Assembly (NCBI RefSeq): GCF_006968745.1
Contig: NZ_CP030118.1
Span: forward strand, 5,391,943 to 5,455,942
Direction of reading: 5' to 3'
DNA: 64,000 nt
Source: Brasilonema sennae CENA114
GTDB taxonomy: Bacteria > Cyanobacteriota > Cyanobacteriia > Cyanobacteriales > Nostocaceae
Below the pieces are notes generated by a model. That model had not been told where the DNA came from. It did no database searches and worked only from the letters and a program-made list of their open reading frames with translations. The translations under genes and the position numbers were made by a program. Shown here piece by piece: positions 17,656 through 26,691 of this stretch (its first letter is position 1; each line of letters starts with the position of its first letter).

Positions 17656-19176
17656 TTATTCCATCACTTGAAATAAACTATGTAAAGCATTTGGTGCAGA
17701 CTCGTGTACATCTTTTGCATCCACTTCCAAACGGTACAATCCAGGCAGTAGTTTATTAGGTTCTAGAATCTTCTTATATTGAGTATCGTGTTTTTGGTCA
17801 AAATATTCTACTACGGTTTTTTGTTCTCCGTTTACGTTTACTGGTGTAATAATTGCGCGTAACCCACCAAAGTTTCCAGTTTCTTCCAAAATATCAGACT
17901 TAACATTAATAATTTCCGCACCCAATGTGACTTCTTCATCACGGAGGTACAAGTCATCAACACTGAGACTAATACCGGACTTTTGTGGCGCAGACTCAAT
18001 GGTTTGAGGATTGTTAAAGTATTCTTCTAGATGTAGAGGATTTTGCGATGCGATTAAGCAAGGCTTCAGCGAATTCTCCCACAAGTGATCACTACTTTGC
18101 AACGAACCATGAAGCTCAATAAAAGATACCTGTGATGTCTGAGAAAGTTCCTTTGGTATTGCAGATAATAGCGGTACGGTGTCATCACCAGTTGCGTAAC
18201 TAGGATGAAGAAGGGATTCTTCATTTTCTTGATTTGGTAGTTTATTGCTGGCTTTTAAAAGGCCATTGGAGAAGGTTGCAGATTGGAATGTGTCTTTTTG
18301 CCCTATACCGATTATTGGCGTAAAGGTATAGGCACCTGCATTCTTGGGTAACTCAATACATTTCAGAAACTTTCGCCCCTCTATTGCTCGCTCTTTTACC
18401 ACACCAGGTATACCATCAATTTCCGCTATCCGTTGCCAATTGCCATCAATGTTCACTACTGGATACGTTGGCAGCAATTGATACACTGAGGTAAAGGATC
18501 GCAAGACTTCCCTCCAATGCGTCAAAGCAGCTAGTCGATCTATTAGCCAGCTATTTTTTAGGTAGCCATTTGCCAGATAATCCAGTATTTTTACAGAACC
18601 ACGATACGGAGTGCCTAAAGTCACCAAAAGCTTGCAATCTTTACAACCTCCTTCATGTTCCACATAATAACGGGAAACTAACCCTCCCATACTATGAGCA
18701 ATGAGAATTACTTTTGCGTGAGGATTCATCCTTTCTCGCCATATACGTAATTTTTTGTCAATCAGCTTCTTTAATAACCTAGCTGCTACCCGATTATCCC
18801 GTCGCCAGTCATAAGCAAACTCGAAATAGTTCGCGGGTTTATCCTCGTCTACCTTGCCAGGAGTGACAGCAAAGTTTTCGGTTAGTTGATCGCGAATATA
18901 GGAGTAACCGTCAATAAGTTTAAAAAATCCAGGAACCAAACTTGCACGCTGAACTAAACCTGTTGCTTTAATACCATCGTCTAAATAATCTCTTTCAATG
19001 TCATCTTCTTGTAGAGTCAAATCTTTTAACCCCGAATGTACCCTAAGTGTCTCACCAATAGCGCTCAACAATACTTGATATGGTGGATTCCAGATATCTT
19101 TACCATCTTTTTGCAGCACGCTGCCCGTAATTCCAGGTACCAGCACTACTATATCCTTCATCAGTTCTTTAGCCAT
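17656..19176 (-). CDS. LCAT/PGAP1-like alpha/beta hydrolase (putative lipase)
   Basis: 506 residues. The N-terminus VVLVPGITGSVLQKDG, the nucleophile elbow AHSMGGLVSRYY (Ser near residue 170), the probable acid in ATGDDTVPLLS and the His in ELHGSLQSSDHLW give a complete catalytic triad of the lecithin:cholesterol acyltransferase-type lipase family. The last 110 or so residues form a separate, probably beta-rich domain that I do not recognise. No signal peptide is seen, so it is likely cytoplasmic. It starts upstream of the NACHT gene on the same strand with a 133-bp gap. Lipid-cleaving hydrolases are common effectors in bacterial immunity, but a housekeeping esterase role is equally possible. 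Confidence 0.8.
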   Translation of the reverse strand: MAKELMKDIVVLVPGITGSVLQKDGKDIWNPPYQVLLSAIGETLRVHSGLKDLTLQEDDIERDYLDDGIKATGLVQRASLVPGFFKLIDGYSYIRDQLTENFAVTPGKVDEDKPANYFEFAYDWRRDNRVAARLLKKLIDKKLRIWRERMNPHAKVILIAHSMGGLVSRYYVEHEGGCKDCKLLVTLGTPYRGSVKILDYLANGYLKNSWLIDRLAALTHWREVLRSFTSVYQLLPTYPVVNIDGNWQRIAEIDGIPGVVKERAIEGRKFLKCIELPKNAGAYTFTPIIGIGQKDTFQSATFSNGLLKASNKLPNQENEESLLHPSYATGDDTVPLLSAIPKELSQTSQVSFIELHGSLQSSDHLWENSLKPCLIASQNPLHLEEYFNNPQTIESAPQKSGISLSVDDLYLRDEEVTLGAEIINVKSDILEETGNFGGLRAIITPVNVNGEQKTVVEYFDQKHDTQYKKILEPNKLLPGLYRLEVDAKDVHESAPNALHSLFQVME

Positions 19177-19771
19177 TCGCCTACACTCCTCATTGATGAT
19201 TTCTGTTTGGTTGCTCTACTTATAGTAATAAGTGTATTTTCTTTATTGATATGCAGTCAGATGCATAAGTTCTCATTTTGCAGATTTACTCAAAAAAATC
19301 CATAACCTTCTGTTGTGTTACTGAACAGGTGTTCTAATAACACCGTTAATTATTTTTAGGTGTAGGTTTTTTAGGTAGTAACGTAAGTCATTTTTACATA
19401 ATTGGTTCCGAAAATCTACTTAAAGAGAGTAAATATAGTAAAAATCAATCTTTAGATAGAAGAAAAATTTTAAAAAAATACAGCCAATAATTTATATAGG
19501 TGCAAGCAAAACTAACTTATACAGTTTTGAAGGAATTTTGTAATACAACTTTACAAAATAGGCAATTTAGGTATGATGCAGGCGCGACACTTTTTGAGTG
19601 ACATGATTGTACTTTTTCAATGTCGCACCCCGATACCGATATGGTAAAAATCCCTCGTGCTTTGTAGGAACGTTTAACCGATACCTTGGGCTATGCTGCC
19701 TAAATGGATAAAGTCGAGTTCAGAGGTTATTGTTCAACCGCTTTATATATTGTTGAATCGAATTATTTATT
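19177..19771. other. Non-coding stretch upstream of hydrolase gene
   Basis: About 600 bp of AT-rich sequence without a credible gene. It includes a run near 19580-19630 where GCGACAC and TGTCGCA words face each other, possibly another decayed inverted-repeat element. The hydrolase promoter should lie at its left end. Confidence 0.4.
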
Positions 19772-19918
19772 AGACCTCTTGCATAAATACTTAAAATGTC
19801 ATGTTGAGCGGAGCGAAACATCTCGCGAGATTCTGAGGCTTCGCCACGCCAAGGCGAACACTGCACTACGTTTCGTTCAGAATGACATCCCCAACTTTTG
19901 GACTTTTGCAAGAGGTCT
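19772..19918. mobile_element. MITE-like element with AGACCTCTTGCA ends
   Basis: About 147 bp with terminal inverted repeats AGACCTCTTGCA and TGCAAGAGGTCT, perfect over 12 bp. The interior contains GTCATGTTGAGCGGAGCGAA on the left and an inverse-like TTCGTTCAGAATGACAT on the right, so it folds into one long imperfect hairpin. I recall very similar sequences dispersed in many cyanobacterial genomes. Small open frames crossing it on both strands are not genes. Confidence 0.75.
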
Positions 19919-19969
19919 ATTGTTTAACCGAATTATTCCTCCACAATAATTTTTTTAGCTGAAATAATA

Positions 19970-21868
19970 TTATTCAACCGTCACAGACTTCGCTAAATTC
20001 CTAGGCTGATCAACATCCAAACCGCGAAGTGCTGCAATGTGATAAGCCAACAATTGCAGGGGAATAACTGTAAGAATTGGAGAAAGCAATTCATCAACTT
20101 TGGAAACTGGGATAAAGTCGTTAAATATTTCCGCTGCTTCTCCCTGACTTAAAGGAGTGACACCAATTAGGCGAGAATCACGCGCTTTGGCTTCTTGGGC
20201 GTTAGAAATGACTTTTTCGTAAACACTTCCAGGCATAGCGATCGCCACAACTGGCACTTTCGCATCCAACAAAGCAATTGGTCCGTGCTTCATTTCTCCA
20301 GCCGGATATCCCTCTGCATGAATATAACTAATTTCCTTTAATTTCAAAGCTCCTTCTAAAGCAATTGGGAAGTTAATTCCTCTTCCCAAAAAGATAAAAT
20401 CTTGAGTTTCTGCAAACTCATGAGCTAATTGTCCAATAGAATCCTCTTGTTTTTCCAAAGTTGCTTCAATTTCACCTGGGATTTGCCGCAACCCGTCAAT
20501 AATCTCTTGCAATTTTATAGAAGAAATGCTGTTGCGAAGATATGCCAAATCTAATGCTAATGCATAAAACGCCATCAATTGAGCAATAAAAGTTTTCGTT
20601 GCCGCGACTCCAATTTCAATTCCCGCGAGAGTATTAATAATTTGAGATACCATATGACCCAGAGTACTTTCTGGGCGATTGGTAATTCCTAATAATCGTG
20701 CTTGATATTTTGGTTCTTTATCCTGACGACGTTCTTTTTCCATCGCCAAAGCTGCTAACGTATCAGCAGTTTCACCAGACTGTGTAACACCAATCGTCAG
20801 AGTATTTGGTGTCAGGGGTGAAGGTGCATAACGATATTCGGAAGCATAATGCACTTGCGTAGGAATTCCCGCTAGTTGTTCTATTAAATATTTACCAACT
20901 AATGCTGCGTGCCAACTTGTACCACAAGCAACAATTTGGATTTGTTCTAAGTTAGCGTAAATTTCTTCTGGTAAACCAAGCTTAACTGGAGAATTTGTAG
21001 AATCACCAACATTCCAATCAGCGTTGAAGTAAGCATCCAAACAAGCCCGTACAACCCCTGGTTGTTCGTAAATTTCCTTAAGCATGAAGTGCTTGAATCC
21101 CTGCTTTTCCACCATCATGGGATTCAAGTTAAGCAGACGGGGCTGTTTTCTCAACCTTTCACCTGCAAAGTTGTAAACCTCAACGCCCAGAGGTGTCAGA
21201 CGTGCCAATTCCTTATTGTCTAGAGGTAAAACCGCACGGGTATGAGAAATAATGGCTGGTGTGTCGGAAGCGCAGAAGAATTCCCCTTGCCCAAAACCAA
21301 TCACCATAGGTGCTTGTTGTCGGACGACAATGAGTTCGTCGGGGTAGTCAGCACTGATGAGTGCGATCGCAAACGCCCCCCTAAGTTTATGAACAGTATC
21401 CCGAACAGCCTCAAGCAAGAGAGAAGGACAGAAGGGAGAAACAGAAGGGGGATGTTTGAAAAACTCAGCAATCAGGTGTGGGATAACCTCAACATCAGTC
21501 TCTGAGAGAAACTGGTATCCTTTGTGTTTCAGTTCCTCGCGCAACTCACTGTAATTTTCAATAATCCCATTCACCACCACCGCGATTCGCATAGCCCCAT
21601 CCATATGGGGATGGGCATTATACACTTCTGGCTTACCATGAGTTGCCCAGCGAGTGTGACCAATACCAATTTGAGAGGGTGTTTCTACTTGTTCTAGCTT
21701 AGAACGCAGATTATAAAGTTTACCTTTTGCCCGCACACAATTCACCTCACCTTCCCATATCGTGGCGATTCCCGCAGAATCGTATCCCCGATACTCTAGT
21801 TTTTCCAGCCCAGATAGCAAAATTTCTGTTGCCGCTTGAGTGCCAATATACCCAACGATTCCGCACAT
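19970..21868 (-). CDS. glmS: Glutamine--fructose-6-phosphate aminotransferase (isomerizing)
   Basis: 632 residues. The N-terminal glutaminase domain begins MCGIVGYIG, with catalytic Cys2 after Met removal. Two SIS (sugar isomerase) domains follow, with ESTLGHMVS, IALEGALKLKEISYIHAEGYPAGEMKHGPIAL-type motifs, and the C-terminus ends DQPRNLAKSVTVE. It makes glucosamine-6-phosphate for peptidoglycan and lipopolysaccharide. The frame stays open 46 codons upstream, but the enzyme needs its N-terminal Cys, so the start is the ATG at 21866-21868. It lies downstream of psaC on the same strand, separated by hairpins. Confidence 0.97.
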   Translation of the reverse strand: MCGIVGYIGTQAATEILLSGLEKLEYRGYDSAGIATIWEGEVNCVRAKGKLYNLRSKLEQVETPSQIGIGHTRWATHGKPEVYNAHPHMDGAMRIAVVVNGIIENYSELREELKHKGYQFLSETDVEVIPHLIAEFFKHPPSVSPFCPSLLLEAVRDTVHKLRGAFAIALISADYPDELIVVRQQAPMVIGFGQGEFFCASDTPAIISHTRAVLPLDNKELARLTPLGVEVYNFAGERLRKQPRLLNLNPMMVEKQGFKHFMLKEIYEQPGVVRACLDAYFNADWNVGDSTNSPVKLGLPEEIYANLEQIQIVACGTSWHAALVGKYLIEQLAGIPTQVHYASEYRYAPSPLTPNTLTIGVTQSGETADTLAALAMEKERRQDKEPKYQARLLGITNRPESTLGHMVSQIINTLAGIEIGVAATKTFIAQLMAFYALALDLAYLRNSISSIKLQEIIDGLRQIPGEIEATLEKQEDSIGQLAHEFAETQDFIFLGRGINFPIALEGALKLKEISYIHAEGYPAGEMKHGPIALLDAKVPVVAIAMPGSVYEKVISNAQEAKARDSRLIGVTPLSQGEAAEIFNDFIPVSKVDELLSPILTVIPLQLLAYHIAALRGLDVDQPRNLAKSVTVE

Positions 21869-21974
21869 TTGATCACACCACTCTTGTATAGGAGTAATAC
21901 ACACAGTATAGTCAATAGCACAAAGGTAGCATTTTGGCAAAAAAATGACTTTGTTGTATACAGGGAACAGTGAA

Positions 21975-22022
21975 CAGTTACCAGTTACCAGTGAACAATT
22001 GATCACTGGTAACTGGTAACTG
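21975..22022. terminator. Perfect 20-bp hairpin built from heptamer repeats
   Basis: Left arm 21975-21994 and right arm 22003-22022 are perfectly complementary over 20 bp with an 8-nt loop. The arms consist of CAGTTAC-type heptamers, which continue as TGATAAC repeats to about 22036. It lies between psaC and glmS on the minus strand. It may stabilise or end the psaC transcript, but no clear T-run follows. Confidence 0.6.
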
Positions 22023-22044
22023 ATAACTGATAACTGAAAATTGC

Positions 22045-22094
22045 AGGCTGGACATGACTCACCATTGTTGTAAATGGTACGTAATGCCCAGCCT
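22045..22094 (-). terminator. Probable psaC 3' hairpin
   Basis: Arms AGGCTGGACAT and ATGCCCAGCCT (one mismatch) enclose a nested ACCATT...AATGGT stem. The structure lies 56 nt after the psaC stop. It is probably the psaC transcript 3' stem-loop. Confidence 0.55.
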
Positions 22095-22150
22095 TCACTA
22101 CTAATAAGTGCTTGCTATCGAGATAATGAATTGCGTTCCAAAGGGAAAAT

Positions 22151-22396
22151 TTAGTAAGCCAGACCCATACTGCGAGTCGTTTCAGCTCCTAAATAAACGC
22201 GGATGCTTAAAAAGTCAGTAGGACAAGCCGTTTCACAGCGCTTACAGCCCACACAATCTTCTGTGCGGGGAGAAGAAGCGACTTGAGCAGCTTTGCAGCC
22301 ATCCCAGGGAACCATCTCTAGTACGTCAGTCGGGCAAGCACGAACGCATTGTGTACAGCCGATGCAGGTATCGTAGATTTTTACGGTATGAGACAT
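22151..22396 (-). CDS. psaC: Photosystem I iron-sulfur center subunit VII (PsaC)
   Basis: 81 residues, full length. Two ferredoxin-type CxxCxxCxxxCP clusters (CIGCTQCVRACP and CVGCKRCETACP) bind the 4Fe-4S centres FA and FB. PsaC sits on the stromal side of photosystem I and passes electrons to ferredoxin. It is among the most conserved cyanobacterial proteins, and this copy looks intact. It is a single gene upstream of glmS. Confidence 0.99.
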   Translation of the reverse strand: MSHTVKIYDTCIGCTQCVRACPTDVLEMVPWDGCKAAQVASSPRTEDCVGCKRCETACPTDFLSIRVYLGAETTRSMGLAY

Positions 22397-22813
22397 TGAA
22401 ATAAAGCTCCTTTGAGAGAGTTTTTCTGGTTTGAAAGAATCATAATCATGGCTTAGTTTACCGCAGTGGCTGATCGTCCGTAATTAAAAGGCTACATAAC
22501 TTTAAAGAATGTAATAAGCACCTTCAAATTGCAGTTAAGCTATTGTGCATTTAAATGAGGATGTATTGCGTAGCTCTAATGACTGTCTGGCATGGATTTG
22601 GTGATGGTGAATTTTGAGTTTTGGATTGCCTAAGTTGAGTATTTAGTCTTATATCAATCTCCTTTCAAGCATCAGCTTTTGGAGCACGGCTTGGATCATA
22701 TAGAGATGTGACTAAAAAGTCAACCACAAGGAGTGCTTGGCACGGTTCTCATCCTCCCACTTGCAGCCTGATAGATAGGGCTTGAGTCTACTGACAGAAT
22801 AAGCTATATACAG
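22397..22813. other. Intergenic region upstream of psaC
   Basis: Over 400 bp with no gene. It should contain the psaC promoter near its left end. I see no clear riboswitch or small RNA. Confidence 0.4.
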
Positions 22814-22877
22814 TGGAACCATCCCAATGCGTGTGAACTGCATTTGGCATCAAGAGCGAACATTTGGGATGGTCCCG
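22814..22877. mobile_element. Small inverted-repeat element, CATCCCAA family
   Basis: About 64 bp bounded by GGAACCATCCCAA and TTGGGATGGTCCC, an almost perfect terminal inverted repeat. The ends resemble those of the 125-bp element at 62686-62810. It lies just before the Ser/Thr kinase gene and may affect its 5' leader. Confidence 0.6.
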
Positions 22878-22913
22878 ATACAGTGACAAATTCTTGAACA
22901 CACGGTGACTTCA

Positions 22914-24374
22914 ATGCTCGGTCAAACAATATGTGGACGCTACCGCATTATCCGACAGATAGGAAAAGGGGGGTTTGGTGTCACTTTCTTAGCTGAAGAT
23001 ACGCAACGACCGGGAAATCCTCAGTGCGTGGTCAAGCAATTGAAACCTCAGTCTGATGACTCCTACACTCTACACTACGCGAAACGTTTTTTTGACCAGG
23101 AAGCAGAAATACTGGAAATATTAGGAAATCATGACCAAATCCCAAGACTTTTAGCACATTGTGAACAAAATCAAGAATTTTATATCGTTCAGGAATACAT
23201 TAAAGGTCAAGATCTCAACCAAGAAGTTTTTTCCAAAAGACAACTCAGTGAAGCTGAGGTGATTAAGCTTTTAAGAGAGATTTTAGAAGTCTTAGCCTTT
23301 GTTCATCAAAAACGGGTCATTCATCGAGATTTAAAACCCTCGAATATTATGCGACGTGAGTCAGATGGCAAGATTGTGCTGATTGACTTTGGTGCAGTCA
23401 AGCAAGTCACCACTCAAATAGCTAATGCTCAAGGACAAACTCAGTTTACTGTTGCTATTGGTACTCCTGGTTATGTGCCAAGCGAACAAGCCAATGGTCA
23501 ACCAACATTAAGCAGTGACATCTATGCAGTTGGAGTTATTTGTATTCAAGCTTTGACAGGGATGAATCCCGATCCAAGACGCCGAGGATTCCCAACAGAC
23601 TCCAAAACAGGAGAAATTATTTGGCAAAATCAAGCACAAGTTAGTCCTAAGCTAGCTAATATTATAGACAAAATGATCCGTTATGACTATCGTCAGCGTT
23701 ACCAGTCAGCAGATGAAGTTTTGCAAGCTTTAAAAACACTATTACCTGATACTTCAGTTAGTAATCAAACGCAGAAGCAGCCTGACAATAAAGTTTCTAC
23801 AACTAAACCACCAACCCCGCCACCAGGAGTACCCAAAAAAATTTTCATTGTATCGGGAATTGCAGCAGTACTTGCTACAAGCGTTGCTACAATTTATATT
23901 TTTAAACCTCCTACTCCAGAAAGTTTTCTACCATATGAAGATCCTAACTTTGGGATAAAAATAAAATATCCTCAAAGCTGGAAAATCCCTGATTTCACCA
24001 ATCCTATTGCAGGAGAAGTGGCTACATTTGTATCTCCCAAACAAAGTGATACAGATAATTTTCAAGAAAAGGTGATTATAAGCGTTGAAGATTTTTCAGG
24101 AACATTAGAGGAATTTAGCAATGAGTTAATGAAGGAAAATAACAATCTATTAAAAGTAAATCAAATCAAGTCAAGTGACTCTTTTCTTGCCAAGAGACGA
24201 GGAAAAGTATTATTGTTTACTGTAAAACATGGAGAAAAAACTTTACAAAATTTGCAAGTTTTTACTTTAAAAGGTGATAAGGCATATGTCATTACTTACA
24301 CAGCAGAAAAAAATAATTATGATGAGTTTATCGAAACGGCAGAGACAATGATGAAATCGTTTGAAATTCAATGA
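22914..24374 (+). CDS. Ser/Thr protein kinase with C-terminal PsbP-like extracytoplasmic domain
   Basis: 486 residues from the ATG at 22914. An in-frame GTG at 22905 adds three residues, but related cyanobacterial kinases usually begin MLGQ. The Hanks-type kinase domain (about 10-275) has the Gly loop GKGGFGVTFLAED, Lys in CVVKQLKP, HRDLKPSNIM and DFGAVKQV. A Pro-rich linker leads to one membrane segment (about 305-325, IVSGIAAVLATSVATIYIF). The remainder (about 340-486) resembles the PsbP/DUF1795 fold (FGIKIKYPQSWKIP). The likely topology is a cytoplasmic kinase with an outer sensor. A trypsin-TPR gene converges from the right. Confidence 0.9.
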   Translation: MLGQTICGRYRIIRQIGKGGFGVTFLAEDTQRPGNPQCVVKQLKPQSDDSYTLHYAKRFFDQEAEILEILGNHDQIPRLLAHCEQNQEFYIVQEYIKGQDLNQEVFSKRQLSEAEVIKLLREILEVLAFVHQKRVIHRDLKPSNIMRRESDGKIVLIDFGAVKQVTTQIANAQGQTQFTVAIGTPGYVPSEQANGQPTLSSDIYAVGVICIQALTGMNPDPRRRGFPTDSKTGEIIWQNQAQVSPKLANIIDKMIRYDYRQRYQSADEVLQALKTLLPDTSVSNQTQKQPDNKVSTTKPPTPPPGVPKKIFIVSGIAAVLATSVATIYIFKPPTPESFLPYEDPNFGIKIKYPQSWKIPDFTNPIAGEVATFVSPKQSDTDNFQEKVIISVEDFSGTLEEFSNELMKENNNLLKVNQIKSSDSFLAKRRGKVLLFTVKHGEKTLQNLQVFTLKGDKAYVITYTAEKNNYDEFIETAETMMKSFEIQ

Positions 24375-24488
24375 AGATGACAAAGCATGGCATCGTCTTG
24401 CTGTTGAGCAATTATTGAAAGGCTACAGCGAAGAAGATGCTATCTACGACACAGACAGCAAGAATCATCTACCCATCTCCCCACCTGC

Positions 24489-25991
24489 CTACTGCTGAAG
24501 CTTCTTAATCAACTCCAGCGCTTTTTGGTAATAAGCTGTATTTCCTTGTTGTCGATACAGGTCAACTGCTTTTTGCAAATCAGCGATCGCCCCCTGCTTG
24601 TCTCCCAAGTCGGAACGGGCAATACCCCGGTTGTAGTAGGCGTGGGCATAGTTGGGATTAATCCGCAGGGCAGAGTTGTAATCAGCAATTGCCCCCTGCT
24701 TATCTCCTAAGTTGTAGCGGATGTGACCCCGATTGTTGTAGGCACTGACATAGTTGGAATTGAAGTGAATGGCTTCCGTATAATCAGCAATTGCCCCCTG
24801 CTTGTCTCCTAATCTGTAGCGGGTAACACCTCGCTCGTAGTAGGTAACTGCAAAGTTGGGATTAATCCGTAGCGCAATATTGTAGTCGGCGATTGCCCCC
24901 TGCGGGTCTCCTAAGTCATCGCGAGCATTACCCCGGTTGACATAGGCTAGGGCAAAGTTGGGATTAATCCGTAGAGCAGAGTTGAAATCGCTAATTGACC
25001 CCTGCTTGTCTCCCAACTTGTAGCGGACAAAACCCCGGGCGTTATAGGCTGGGGCCAAGTTGCGATCAATCCGCAAGGCTTGGTTCAAATCGTCAATTGC
25101 CCCCTGCTTGTCTCCTGAGTCAAAGCGGGCAAGACCCCGGTCACCGTAGGCATAAGCATAGTTGGGATTTAGGCGAATCGCTTCTGTATAATCATTAATG
25201 GCTGCTTTCAAATCTCCTTTGCTATACTTATTCAGACCCTGAATATAAAAGTCGGCAGCTATAGGTTTTGTCGCTACTTGAGTATTAGGTGCAGAAACTC
25301 CCACATCTACCCCAACTTTTGCTGACAGTCTCAAAAAGGTGTTGATGGGAATGCCCAAGTTAAAGCCTGTTTTACTTTTTTTCTCATCTTTGTCTGCCCG
25401 ACCGTGAACTCCTACCAATTCACCTTTTTCATTCAAGACTGCACCACCACTCATGCCGTCTGACGTATTATTGCTGTAGACCAAGGCATAGCCATCACGC
25501 AACGGTTTTGAGGCATTAGCAGTAATCCGCCCATCACTGAAAGTGTAAGTTGACTGATTAATCGCGAATGTTGGTGCAGGAAACCCAGCTATATAAGCTG
25601 TTGTGCCTTCTGTACTGCTGTCAGAGTTACCTATCTTGGCAACAGTGTAATTTTGACTGCTAGTAAACTGCACCACAGCTAAGTCTACTTCTGTTTGTAA
25701 TGGTTTCACACTGCTGTAGTTTAGTGAATGGCGCTGACCATCAGGAGTAACAATTTCATATTTATCTGCCACTTCTACCACATGATATGATGTCAGAACA
25801 GTGTAAGTATTGCCCTCTTTCTTGATAATCACCCCGGAACCGTACCTGGGCTTTTTACTTTGGATCAGTACTGTGATTTCCTTGGCAGTTTTATTCACCT
25901 CAGCTGGAGATAGTGCCACAGCCACTTGCGTCTGCACAACGGCGATTGATACCCCAATTACTGCTGGCGCGAGCCGATAATAAAAGTTCAT
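24489..25991 (-). CDS. Secreted trypsin-like serine protease with TPR repeats
   Basis: 500 residues. A signal peptide (about 1-27) is followed by a trypsin-fold domain (about 30-230) with His in TSYHVVE, Asp in EVDLAVVQF and Ser in DGMSGGAVLN, so the triad is intact. About seven tandem 34-residue TPR units follow (about 245-490, of the type YAYGDRGLARFDSGDKQGA). TPR units usually mediate protein contacts. It sits immediately upstream-to-downstream with a COP23-domain gene (10-bp gap) and near a second trypsin-like gene on the same strand, suggesting one functional group in the periplasm. Confidence 0.9.
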   Translation of the reverse strand: MNFYYRLAPAVIGVSIAVVQTQVAVALSPAEVNKTAKEITVLIQSKKPRYGSGVIIKKEGNTYTVLTSYHVVEVADKYEIVTPDGQRHSLNYSSVKPLQTEVDLAVVQFTSSQNYTVAKIGNSDSSTEGTTAYIAGFPAPTFAINQSTYTFSDGRITANASKPLRDGYALVYSNNTSDGMSGGAVLNEKGELVGVHGRADKDEKKSKTGFNLGIPINTFLRLSAKVGVDVGVSAPNTQVATKPIAADFYIQGLNKYSKGDLKAAINDYTEAIRLNPNYAYAYGDRGLARFDSGDKQGAIDDLNQALRIDRNLAPAYNARGFVRYKLGDKQGSISDFNSALRINPNFALAYVNRGNARDDLGDPQGAIADYNIALRINPNFAVTYYERGVTRYRLGDKQGAIADYTEAIHFNSNYVSAYNNRGHIRYNLGDKQGAIADYNSALRINPNYAHAYYNRGIARSDLGDKQGAIADLQKAVDLYRQQGNTAYYQKALELIKKLQQ

Positions 25992-26001
25992 TATTCAATA
26001 T

Positions 26002-26553
26002 TCAATTTTTAGTAAAGTATAGATATGCTTCGACATCAATATTGACGGGATCGTTGCTTCTGTCGCCGCCATTTTGATTCACTGTCTTTCCAGCCGCCAA
26101 GGCACGGCGATCAAATAACTGACGTGCAGTAGCGTCGGCATCGCTGTCACGTTTGAGAGTAAATAACAAAGTCGTATCTGTACAAGCAGCGCTTTTTTCA
26201 GCAACAGCGCACACAACAGGTTGTCCCTTGAGCGTACCTGGCTTAATATATCTGAGCGTACCGTTGTCATAGCTCCTCTGAAATCTGCGAGAGACTTCCA
26301 GACAGCGTTGCTCAGGTGTCAATCCTGTACCGCTAAAATACTTGGAAAACCAGCGAATCACCGGCAGGTCTTTTCCGTCTTGTGTACGGACAAATGTTGT
26401 GGGTACACCGTTGCTTTTACCGCAGGAGAAGGTTGGACTTTCTGCGTAGCTGGGTTGATTTAGAGTTATAGTTGTGGCAATAGTAGTCAGCGTAGCTAGA
26501 CTGAAAACTCTCACACTCCACGTCAAAACTTGACTAGACATTCCCAATTTCAT
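26002..26553 (-). CDS. COP23-domain secreted protein
   Basis: 183 residues with a signal peptide (cleavage after about YAES, residue 38). The mature part matches the COP23 family: FSCGKSNGVPTTFVRTQDG, IRWFSKYF, TPEQRCLEVSRRFQ, and a conserved Cys pair in VVCAVAEKSAACTD. COP23 was first described as a 23-kDa circadian oscillating peptide in Cyanothece; its biochemical role is unknown. The stop lies 10 bp before the trypsin-TPR start, so the two are very likely co-transcribed. Confidence 0.85.
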   Translation of the reverse strand: MKLGMSSQVLTWSVRVFSLATLTTIATTITLNQPSYAESPTFSCGKSNGVPTTFVRTQDGKDLPVIRWFSKYFSGTGLTPEQRCLEVSRRFQRSYDNGTLRYIKPGTLKGQPVVCAVAEKSAACTDTTLLFTLKRDSDADATARQLFDRRALAAGKTVNQNGGDRSNDPVNIDVEAYLYFTKN

Positions 26554-26691
26554 AAGTGCAGTTGACTAAAAAGGTAAAGCTTTGGTTTGGAAGAACAAAT
26601 TAAACAACAAACCCAAATGGCAACATTTCGGTTCATGCCTAGATATATCAGTTTTACTGATATTTTTAAAGTAAAAAATGATTAAGATAAG

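Noticed and set aside
19704..19949. 81-codon plus-strand frame
   Set aside because: It reads through the MITE-like element at 19772-19918 and has no independent support.
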